The notes under the pieces: generated by a model | The model's input: the letters and a program-made list of their open reading frames with translations, nothing else | Databases searched by the model: none | What the model was told of the DNA's origin: nothing | NCBI GenBank assembly: GCA_049644265.1 | Contig: JBARRO010000204.1 | Span: 1-33,490, forward strand | Source: JBARRO01 sp049644265 | Lineage (GTDB): Bacteria; Bacteroidota; Ignavibacteria; UBA10030 | Length of the DNA stretch: 33,490 nt | Direction: 5' to 3' | Made by a program: the position numbers and the translations under genes | Part shown: one piece after another, positions 24,177 to 31,297 of the stretch | How positions within the stretch are numbered: position 1 is the stretch's first letter | Layout of the letters: each line of letters opens with the position of its first letter

Positions 24177-25580
24177 ATGTTTATTGATTCGCATGCACAT
24201 TTGTTCTTTGAAGACTTCAAGGATGAGGTAGATGCGGTGATCAGCCGTGCGCTGAATTCCGGTGTTGAGTCGATTGTTGTGCCCGGGACCGGCCTGGAGA
24301 CAAGCAGGGAGGCAATAGCCCTGGCAGAGCGTTACGACTGTATCTACGCCTGCGTCGGATTCCATCCCCATGAGGCCTCGAAGGCAGACCAGAGTGCGCT
24401 TGAAAAAATTGAGGAACTGAGCAGGCATCCGAAGGTTGTCGCAATTGGAGAAATCGGGCTGGATTTCCATTACGATTTTTCTCCGCGGGAAACGCAGCGG
24501 ACTGTCTTTCAACGGCAAATCGAGCTTGCTGTTCGCCGGGATCTGCCCATAGTCGTCCACACAAGGGAGTCTGTCCCGGAAACCATTGCCATCGTTGAGG
24601 AGGCTGTCCGGGCTCATCCTGAATGGCGGAGGCGTCTGACGAACTCCCACAGCAGGGTTCCTTCTCCGAAAGGGGTCTTCCATTGTTTTACCGGAGATGC
24701 CGACCAGGGATGGCACCTCCTGTCGCTTGGTTTTTCGGTCTCCTATCCTGGCATTGTCACATTTAGGAATTCCCCCGTCGTTGAAACGTTGCGTCGGTTG
24801 GGATACGACCACATCCTCCTGGAAACGGACTCCCCGTTCCTTGCTCCCGTGCCCCATCGAGGAAAGCGTAATGAACCGGCGAACGTGGCTCTCATCGGCG
24901 CAAAGGTTGCAGAGATCCTCGGTGCTTCCATTGACGACGTCGCAAGAACGGCGACATTCAATACAAAGCGGCTCTTTGGTTTTGGCAAGAAGGAATCACC
25001 GCGCATTACGTACAAGCTCCGGAATTCGCTGTATCTGAACCTCACCATCCGCTGCAATGCGGACTGTGTGTTTTGCGACCGAAAAGGGGAAGCGGTCGTT
25101 AAAGGATACAATCTGAAGATTGAAAAGGAACCGGAGGTTGAAGAGGTGATACAAGAAATCGGCGACCCAACGGCATACGATGAGATTGTCTTTTGCGGCT
25201 ACGGGGAACCGACGATCCGGCTTGAAGAGCTCAAGAAGATTTCCTCCTGGATCAAGAGTAAAGGGGGGAAGGTGCGGCTGAATACCGATGGGCATGGCAA
25301 TATCATTCATAAGCGCAATATCGTTCCAGAGTTGAAAGGTTTGGTCGATAAGGTTTCTATCAGCCTCAACTCCGTGGATCCAAAGCAATACGGAGAGCTC
25401 ATGCGCGTGGACGGGGAACGGTTCCACAAGGCCATGGTGGAGTTTGCACAGGAATGTGTGCGATCGTTGCCCGAGACAATGATGACGGCGGTTGATCTTC
25501 CCGATGTCGACAAGCAGCAAGCGCAGGAGTTTGTTGAAAAGACCATCGGCGCTAAATTTGTCACGAGACCCTATTTCTAA
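24177..25580 (+). CDS. TatD-family nuclease fused to a TatD-associated radical SAM domain
   Basis: A 467-residue fusion. Residues 1-268 are a TatD-type metal-dependent DNase with its ligands in order: SHAHLF (His6, His8), GEIGLDFHYD (Glu92), VVHTRE (His128), FHCFTGD (His169) and LLETDSPFLAP (Asp218). Residues 275-467 are a small radical SAM domain with CNADCVFC (Cys293, Cys297, Cys300), a GYGEPT motif at 341-346 and LNTDGHGN. Separate genes for a TatD protein and a 'TatD-associated' radical SAM protein are known neighbours in other bacteria; here they are joined. The substrate of the radical SAM part is unknown. The frame is continuous across the junction (about 25000). It is followed nine bases later by sdaAB. 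Confidence 0.92.
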   Translation: MFIDSHAHLFFEDFKDEVDAVISRALNSGVESIVVPGTGLETSREAIALAERYDCIYACVGFHPHEASKADQSALEKIEELSRHPKVVAIGEIGLDFHYDFSPRETQRTVFQRQIELAVRRDLPIVVHTRESVPETIAIVEEAVRAHPEWRRRLTNSHSRVPSPKGVFHCFTGDADQGWHLLSLGFSVSYPGIVTFRNSPVVETLRRLGYDHILLETDSPFLAPVPHRGKRNEPANVALIGAKVAEILGASIDDVARTATFNTKRLFGFGKKESPRITYKLRNSLYLNLTIRCNADCVFCDRKGEAVVKGYNLKIEKEPEVEEVIQEIGDPTAYDEIVFCGYGEPTIRLEELKKISSWIKSKGGKVRLNTDGHGNIIHKRNIVPELKGLVDKVSISLNSVDPKQYGELMRVDGERFHKAMVEFAQECVRSLPETMMTAVDLPDVDKQQAQEFVEKTIGAKFVTRPYF

Positions 25581-25589
25581 GTCTTCCCC

Positions 25590-26285
25590 ATGTTTGAACA
25601 ACCATCCATCTTCGATATTCTCGGACCCGTGATGATCGGGCCGTCCAGCTCGCATACCGCAGGAGCGAGCCGTATCGGATACATTGCCCGCCAGCTGCTC
25701 CATGAAAAGCCGGTTCGTGCAATCATCACGCTCTACAACTCATTTGCAAAGACACACAAGGGGCACGGAACGGACAGGGCAATCATCGGTGGAGTGCTCG
25801 GATACGGGCCGGCTGACGCGAGAATACGCGAGTCGTTCGACCACGCCAAAAAGGAGGGCCTAACCTGGGAATTCAAGTTCGTTGGTGATTTTCTGAAGTT
25901 TCATTCAAACACTGCCCGGATCAAATTGTTTGGGATAGATGGAGGGACCGTTGAAGTGGTCGGCGCTTCGTTGGGGGGAGGAAGGATCAGAATCCAGGAG
26001 ATTGAGGGATTTTCAGTGGACTTCAACGCGCAAACTCACACGCTCGTTATCATCGCCGACGATATCCCGGGGAGTATTCAGCACATTAGCGGGGTGATTG
26101 CGGGAAAGAAAGTCAATATCGCCAACATGTTCGTCTCCAGGTCCGAAACCAAGGCCAATATGGTGATTGAGCTCGATCAGGCAGTTTCAGAAGACACAAT
26201 CGAGGCGATCCGGAAATTCAGTTGGGTGAAGTTTGTACGTTTGGTGGAACCCATGCTGGAGGGCAGCTCCCGTTACGAGAAATGA
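25590..26285 (+). CDS. sdaAB: L-serine dehydratase, beta subunit
   Basis: Iron-sulfur L-serine ammonia-lyase beta chain; with the alpha chain it converts serine to pyruvate and ammonia. The 231-residue protein begins with the family signature DILGPVMIGPSSSHTAGASRIG and has KTHKGHGTDRAIIGG further on. The C-terminal part (about 150-225; HTLVIIADDIPGSIQHISGV) is an ACT domain, a likely serine-binding regulatory module. This two-chain form is the Bacillus/Clostridium type rather than the single-chain E. coli type. The alpha subunit gene follows after a 159-base gap carrying unusual repeat-like sequence. Confidence 0.94.
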   Translation: MFEQPSIFDILGPVMIGPSSSHTAGASRIGYIARQLLHEKPVRAIITLYNSFAKTHKGHGTDRAIIGGVLGYGPADARIRESFDHAKKEGLTWEFKFVGDFLKFHSNTARIKLFGIDGGTVEVVGASLGGGRIRIQEIEGFSVDFNAQTHTLVIIADDIPGSIQHISGVIAGKKVNIANMFVSRSETKANMVIELDQAVSEDTIEAIRKFSWVKFVRLVEPMLEGSSRYEK

Positions 26286-26313
26286 TTTTCACCACGGAAT
26301 GGAAAAAGCCGAT

Positions 26314-26411
26314 CCAACGGATTAACGCGGATGAATGGGAAGGGACAGAGGCGGGGCAAGGATAAGGCCTTTCTTCAACTCTTCTTCGTGTATTTCGTGT
26401 TCTTCGTGGTA
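26314..26411 (+). repeat. Repeat-like intergenic insert between sdaAB and sdaAA
   Basis: Two segments look unlike ordinary leader DNA. At 26314-26335 is CCAACGGATTAACGCGGATG, close to a dispersed 'ATCCGCGTTAATCCG'-type sequence I recall from many environmental genomes. At 26382-26411 TTCGTG recurs at 26385, 26394 and 26403, an exact 9-base period; the other strand would read as His-Glu-Glu-rich. Both may be remnants of dispersed elements. A single copy in this window cannot prove that they are repeats. Confidence 0.5.
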
Positions 26412-26432
26412 CCTTTTGTCAATCTTGAAATC

Positions 26433-26438
26433 AAGGAG
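26433..26438 (+). promoter_or_regulatory. Ribosome binding site of sdaAA
   Basis: AAGGAG lies six bases before the ATG at 26445, directly after the repeat-like insert, and fixes the sdaAA start. Confidence 0.65.
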
Positions 26439-26444
26439 CGTTAG

Positions 26445-27317
26445 ATGGAATTCAGCCTGTTGTCGGACGTAGCAGAATACTGCAAGCGTGAAAAAAAAGA
26501 TATGGCGCAGGCCATGGTGGATTATGAAATGCGCAACAAGAATCTCACGCGTCAGCAGGTCTATGACGGACTCAAGCAGATTCTGTTGGTCATGGAGGAT
26601 TCGGTGGAGCAGGGACTCACGCAAATGGTTATTTCGCCGAGTGGAATGCTCAACAACTGGGCGAAAGCGGTCTACAACGCGAAAACGGAAACGCTCGGCC
26701 CTTCTCTGAAGAAAGCAGTCGCACGGGCAATTGCAGTCGGCGAGGTCAATGCGTGCATGGGAAAAATTGCAGCAGCCCCAACAGCGGGATCGGCGGGAAT
26801 CATGCCCGCGGTGCTCGTTACCATGATGGACGAACACAAGATCCCACGCCAGAAGATCCTCGACGGATTGCTCGTATCTTCAGCAGTCGGTCTGATCTTT
26901 GCAAAAAACTCCTCCTTTGCTGGATCAGAGGCCGGTTGTATGGGAGAAACCGGAAGCGCGGCGGCCATGGCTGCTGCGACGATCGTCTACTTGTTAGGTG
27001 GCGCAGAAGATCAGATCCTTGAAGCGGTTGGATTTGCGCTGAAAGCTTCTATGGGACTGGTGTGCGACCCTGTTGGAGGGCTCGTCGAGGAACCCTGCAC
27101 AACCCGAAATGCCGTCGGAGTGGCAAACGCCTTTGTGTCGGCCCAAATGGCGCTGGCGGGAATCAAGAGCTTGATCCCTGCCGACGAGGTGATCTTTGCC
27201 ACAAAGGAAGTCGGAGATCTCATGAATCCGAGACTGAAGGAGTCGGGACAGGGTGGACTTGCAAACACAAAGACCGGCAGGGAAATTCAGAAGAGGGTTT
27301 TCAAGACGAACGATTGA
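26445..27317 (+). CDS. sdaAA: L-serine dehydratase, alpha subunit
   Basis: Catalytic chain of the iron-sulfur L-serine dehydratase. The 290-residue protein carries the conserved GKIAAAPTAGSAGIMPAVL (107-124) and three cysteines expected to hold the 4Fe-4S cluster: Cys165 (EAGCMGETGSAA), Cys207 (VCDPVGG) and Cys218 (EEPCTTRN). The C-terminus holds the usual KESGQGGLANTKTG region. It pairs with sdaAB, which lies upstream; the 159-base gap between the two is longer than usual and contains repeat-like DNA. It is followed 33 bases later by the HEAT/cyclophilin gene. The enzyme would feed serine carbon into pyruvate in the cytoplasm. Confidence 0.95.
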   Translation: MEFSLLSDVAEYCKREKKDMAQAMVDYEMRNKNLTRQQVYDGLKQILLVMEDSVEQGLTQMVISPSGMLNNWAKAVYNAKTETLGPSLKKAVARAIAVGEVNACMGKIAAAPTAGSAGIMPAVLVTMMDEHKIPRQKILDGLLVSSAVGLIFAKNSSFAGSEAGCMGETGSAAAMAAATIVYLLGGAEDQILEAVGFALKASMGLVCDPVGGLVEEPCTTRNAVGVANAFVSAQMALAGIKSLIPADEVIFATKEVGDLMNPRLKESGQGGLANTKTGREIQKRVFKTND

Positions 27318-27350
27318 ACCTTTAAGTGTCGATAATCGAATGGTCATGGT

Positions 27351-29513
27351 ATGAACGTCGTCAGATCAGGAGTCAATAGACTTGGGCGGGAATTTCGTTG
27401 GAGGAGGCTATCCTCCATCGTAACAGGAATTGTTCTGTTGATTCCGGCAGCGTGGGCCCAGACACTTTCTTCGGAAGACCGTGAAATCCTCAAGCTCCAG
27501 GATCAGCGTTCACTCGGAGACGGCCGCCTCGCGTCGTACCTTTCCCATCCCGATGCCCACGTGAGATATCGCGCCGCCATCGCCTTTGCTAATATTCAGG
27601 ATACGACGACGATACCCACATTATTTCCGTTTCTGCGCGATTCCGATAACCGTGTTCGCGCCGCGACAGGTTTCGCTCTGGGACAAATTGGATCGGTGGC
27701 TTCGCAATGGGAGCTTCTGACGGCTTTGAGAAAGGAACAGGATAGCCTCGCTTCGTCAAGATTTCTTGAAGGACTGGGACGATGCGGAAGCAGTGCAGCA
27801 CTGGACTCGCTCGTGGACGATGTTGTGCACTACCGTGTATGGCCCCGGGGAGAAGTCGCGCTCTCCATCGCGCGATTTGCCCTGCGTGGACTGAAGTCCG
27901 AGCGGTCGGTTTGGCTTTGTTTCGACCTGGCGGGGACCAACGATCCCGATATTCGTTGGAAATCCTTGTACGCCGTCTGGCGCTCAGCTCCGCTTGGTTT
28001 GGTGGACGTCGAGATTTCGAAACGGAGGGAGATGCTTGAAAGGTTCGTAAAGGATCAAAGCGCCGACGTCCGGATGCAACTGGCAATCCTGTTGGGGCGT
28101 TCGAAGACGAATGACTCGAAAGACCTGCTGGAAAAATTGGAGCGAAGTGAACAGAAGGGCGGGGACTGGCGTGTTCAGGTTCAGGTGCTTCGGTCGCTTG
28201 CAGCATTTATTCCTGCGAACCATACCCTGGTCGATCGATTCAGCCCTTATCTGAAGTCTTCGAATGATCACGTCAAAATCACGGCCCTTCAGACGATTGC
28301 ATCACTCCCGGCGGATGTCCTGCAAGGCGCTGAGTTCCGGGCTGATCTCCTGGAATCCATGGTGCAAATGAATCGTGCGGAATCGCAGTCCGGCATCCCC
28401 GTTCAGGGGGAGGCGGTTATTGCACTGGCAAAACATTTTCCGCGGGAGTTCAGGTTGAGCGGCGAGATGTTTACGAGCCGCAATGTGCCAAACCTGCTCC
28501 GGGCGAAATGCCTTGAGGCGGCCAGTATCAATCCATCTGGCGAATACCTGAAGGCGACCCTAGATCGACTCAGTGATGATTCGATTCGTGTGGCTATGGC
28601 AGCGTGGGATTTTCTTCCCCGGTACTTTACTCCGGGAGCAAAGAGGAAACTCGAAGGAGATTCCCTCGACTGGAACATGATTGCCGCCGACGTTGTGGAG
28701 AAAGCTGGAACAGCCCTCGCCCGGGGTGATATGGGAATCACCACGGTTGTGTCGAACGCCTTCGGGGACACCACGGTGTTCAATGTCCTCAGAAACGCAG
28801 GATTGGCGGGGAAAGCGGTTGACTTCTTGCTCGCTGCGTACCCGAAACTCTCAACTCCCGGAGACGTGGAAGCTATGCAAGGGGTGATTCAGGCGTTGTC
28901 GAGAATCGGAGGCGCCGCTGCGGTTCCGGTGCTCGAGCAGGCGCTGAATGACCCGGACAAAACCGTATCGTCGGATGCCGCGGATGCGTTGAAGCGTATC
29001 ACGGGAAATGACTACTCAGAGCGAGTGGCCAAGGCCACTAAGGCGCAGTTTGCGGACTACGATTGGGCAACATTGGAGTCGCTTTCGCCCGACCAAAAAG
29101 CCGAAATCAAGACAACCAGGGGCGTTATCACGCTCCTCCTGTTCCCGGCCGATGCGCCGTTCACCGTATTGAATTTTATCAAGCTTGCGCGGAAAAAATT
29201 CTACGACGGTCTGTCGTTTCATCGGGTTGTGCCGAATTTTGTCGTGCAGGGAGGTGACCCGCGGGGAGACGGATGGGGAGGGCCGGGATATGCCATTCGG
29301 TCGGAATTCTCGATTGTGAACTTTGACCGGGGAAGCTGCGGAATAGCCAGTGCGGGGAAGGATACAGAAGGATGCCAATTTTTCATCACTCATCTTCCCA
29401 CGCCACACCTGGATGGTCGCTACACCGTGTTCGGAAGAGTGGTGAAAGGAATGGATGTGGTTGATAAACTTCAGGTGGGGGACACTGTCGTTTCAGTGAA
29501 GCTGCTGCAATAG
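27351..29513 (+). CDS. Exported HEAT-repeat protein with C-terminal cyclophilin (PPIase) domain
   Basis: A 720-residue protein with an N-terminal signal segment (about 20-36, IVTGIVLLIPAAWAQ). Residues about 45-560 are HEAT-like helical repeats, clearest at the ends (VRYRAAIAFANI, VRAATGFALGQIG, AVPVLEQALNDPDKTVSSDAADALKRI). Residues about 575-720 are a cyclophilin-type peptidyl-prolyl isomerase: FYDGLSFHRVVPNFVVQGGDP, then GIASAGKDTEGCQFFITHLPTPHLDGRYT split around its Gln and Phe, and FGRVVKGMDVVDKL. The catalytic Arg (FHRV) and the QFFI segment are present, so isomerase activity is likely. It probably acts as a periplasmic chaperone or scaffold. The first Met lies far before the hydrophobic segment; a later start is possible. 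It ends three bases from a convergent gene. Confidence 0.9.
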   Translation: MNVVRSGVNRLGREFRWRRLSSIVTGIVLLIPAAWAQTLSSEDREILKLQDQRSLGDGRLASYLSHPDAHVRYRAAIAFANIQDTTTIPTLFPFLRDSDNRVRAATGFALGQIGSVASQWELLTALRKEQDSLASSRFLEGLGRCGSSAALDSLVDDVVHYRVWPRGEVALSIARFALRGLKSERSVWLCFDLAGTNDPDIRWKSLYAVWRSAPLGLVDVEISKRREMLERFVKDQSADVRMQLAILLGRSKTNDSKDLLEKLERSEQKGGDWRVQVQVLRSLAAFIPANHTLVDRFSPYLKSSNDHVKITALQTIASLPADVLQGAEFRADLLESMVQMNRAESQSGIPVQGEAVIALAKHFPREFRLSGEMFTSRNVPNLLRAKCLEAASINPSGEYLKATLDRLSDDSIRVAMAAWDFLPRYFTPGAKRKLEGDSLDWNMIAADVVEKAGTALARGDMGITTVVSNAFGDTTVFNVLRNAGLAGKAVDFLLAAYPKLSTPGDVEAMQGVIQALSRIGGAAAVPVLEQALNDPDKTVSSDAADALKRITGNDYSERVAKATKAQFADYDWATLESLSPDQKAEIKTTRGVITLLLFPADAPFTVLNFIKLARKKFYDGLSFHRVVPNFVVQGGDPRGDGWGGPGYAIRSEFSIVNFDRGSCGIASAGKDTEGCQFFITHLPTPHLDGRYTVFGRVVKGMDVVDKLQVGDTVVSVKLLQ

Positions 29514-29516
29514 AAC

Positions 29517-30434
29517 TCAGGGTCTTGCTTTGAACTCCTGATAGACCTGGCGGTGTTCGGGGTCATAGGTCGAAAGCTGGTCGTAGACCGACCGATCGCC
29601 ATATGCAGCAAAAGCATCTGCGATTTCCTGGTGCTTGGCGTCAAAGAATTGCTTCACCAGAACACTGGTCGGGTTCTGGCGCTGCCGGATGTCCTTGATG
29701 GATTGAAGCGCTTTCAGCATGTTGTCGAGCCCCCTCCTCCGATCCGTGCTCAACAGATCGATTCCCTCAAAATGGTAGGAAAAAAACGCCAGCCGGACCC
29801 CGTTGTATTTTGCATCGCTGAGCTCGCTGACGATTCCGAACCTGCTGTAGCTCGATGAGCTCTGCGTCCAATCGCTTGCAAAAGCAGAACCACTTCCCAG
29901 GTTGCAGATGTTAAGTGCTTTTTGGAAATATTTCGAACCGTCGAGTTCCTTGTATGTTTCAAGGTCGAAGCCGATGATCATGTAGGCATAGAAATCCAGG
30001 AAGTCCGTCAACGGATCAAATGTGAAATCATCCTGAAGCATGCGCTGGTTCGGCATATAGACAAACGTCCACTTATCGTCGAAGATTCTCAGAATAGGCG
30101 ACACCTTGGTGGTCGGGTCGTTTCCGTAATACACCGGCCGCACGCTACCGATGAAAGCCTGGGCCTGATATTGATTATCCCCCACCACTGCTTTAAACAC
30201 AATATTCATCGAGCACGGAATCTTTTCCCCCTCGTAATCCTCCATCGTATACCGGTTGTTGTTTAAGTACCGCTCGAGGTCGGTTTTGAAATTCCTCACG
30301 TAGTCTCGCTGCGACGAGGGAATGCTTTCCACATTCACTGTCACCTCACAGTTCAATTCCTGCCCCATGGACCTGACTGTGGTGCCGAGAACCAGGCACA
30401 CGAGCGCAAGACGTTGTATTCTTCCCCGTTTCAT
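29517..30434 (-). CDS. DUF4835-family secreted protein (PorD-like)
   Basis: A 305-residue exported protein. The ATG at 30434 gives a signal peptide (MKRGRIQRLALVCLVLGTT, cleavage near SMGQ) followed directly by ELNCEVTVNVESIP, the usual mature start of DUF4835 proteins. The frame is open for a further 70 codons upstream, but that part is Arg/Cys-rich, precedes the signal peptide and overlaps the divergent gene, so it is rejected. Other family segments include FTFDPLTDFLDFYAYMIIGFDLETY and LDNMLKALQSIKDI. In Bacteroidota DUF4835 proteins are, as I recall, sometimes named PorD and linked to the type IX secretion system; no core T9SS gene is seen here, so the link is tentative. Confidence 0.85.
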   Translation of the reverse strand: MKRGRIQRLALVCLVLGTTVRSMGQELNCEVTVNVESIPSSQRDYVRNFKTDLERYLNNNRYTMEDYEGEKIPCSMNIVFKAVVGDNQYQAQAFIGSVRPVYYGNDPTTKVSPILRIFDDKWTFVYMPNQRMLQDDFTFDPLTDFLDFYAYMIIGFDLETYKELDGSKYFQKALNICNLGSGSAFASDWTQSSSSYSRFGIVSELSDAKYNGVRLAFFSYHFEGIDLLSTDRRRGLDNMLKALQSIKDIRQRQNPTSVLVKQFFDAKHQEIADAFAAYGDRSVYDQLSTYDPEHRQVYQEFKARP

Positions 30435-30481
30435 GCTCCGAAAATATACCCAAAATCTCCCCCCACGGCAAGGGAAAAGGC

Positions 30482-31297
30482 ATGTGGAAGCATTTGGCGT
30501 CGCTGTGCGTCGTTTCTTCCCACTGTGTATTCGGTGGTGGTGAAAACAACGGCCTCGGGACAAAACCCATCGCGCTCGGCAACGCATTTGTCGCAGTTGC
30601 AGACAACGCGTGGGCAGTTCAGTACAACCCGGCGGGATTAGCATTCCTGGGACAATGGCAAGTGTCCGGATTTGTCATCCCGGAGCAGTTTGGCCTGCCA
30701 CAACTCCGAACGACGGCGCTTGCGGCTACGGTTCCATGGACATCTGGTGTGGTCGGATTCAGTTTGCAGCAGTTTGGATTCGATCTTTATCGGGAGGCAA
30801 CAGTCCGAACTGGACTCGCGGTTGCAGCGGACGACAATCTCGCCGTCGGACTAACACTTCGCGCGACCCGGTTTTCTATAGAAGGTTACGGAGCAGTAAC
30901 TCGTACCGCTCTCGACGCAGGGATTCTCTGCCGTGCATCGCAGGAAATCAACCTCGGAGCCAGCCTTGTGAACCTGACCGGCACAACGATCGGGAACTTC
31001 GGAGAACGACTTCCCCGCATTCTTTGCATCGGGACATCGTACCAACACGCTGACGGTTTCCTTTTCACCCTGGAACTCGAACAGGATGTGATGTATCCGC
31101 TCTCGATCAAGGGCGGGATTCAACAGAAACTCATCGACCTGTTAAGCCTGCGAATCGGTGCTGCAAACAATCCCGACAAATTCACGATCGGCTTTTCTGT
31201 CGACTATGAAGGGTGCGAAATTGGCTATGCCGCTTACAGCCATCTTGACCTGGGATGGACTCATCAATTCGAAGTGACATTTCAACTCCGTGACTAG
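30482..31297 (+). CDS. PorV/PorQ-like outer-membrane beta-barrel protein
   Basis: A 271-residue predicted barrel of the PorV/PorQ (UPF0164/FadL-related) type. Near the N-terminus, ALGNAFVAVADNAWAVQYNPAGLAFL (split at NAWA) is the classic ARxLGMGGAFVAVADDxxAxxxNPAGLA signature of this group. Alternating hydrophobic strands follow, ending FEVTFQLRD. The signal peptide is short (MWKHLASLCVVSSHCVFG), so the start may be imperfect, but AAGGG lies at good spacing before the ATG at 30482. It diverges from the DUF4835 gene across 47 bases, and its end overlaps the next gene by 8 bases. PorV-type proteins act in T9SS shuttling or lipid transport; which applies here is not known. Confidence 0.82.
   Translation: MWKHLASLCVVSSHCVFGGGENNGLGTKPIALGNAFVAVADNAWAVQYNPAGLAFLGQWQVSGFVIPEQFGLPQLRTTALAATVPWTSGVVGFSLQQFGFDLYREATVRTGLAVAADDNLAVGLTLRATRFSIEGYGAVTRTALDAGILCRASQEINLGASLVNLTGTTIGNFGERLPRILCIGTSYQHADGFLFTLELEQDVMYPLSIKGGIQQKLIDLLSLRIGAANNPDKFTIGFSVDYEGCEIGYAAYSHLDLGWTHQFEVTFQLRD

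Noticed and set aside
30435..30644. Upstream extension of the DUF4835 gene
   Set aside because: Arg/Cys-rich low-complexity translation before the signal peptide, overlapping the divergent PorV-like gene.
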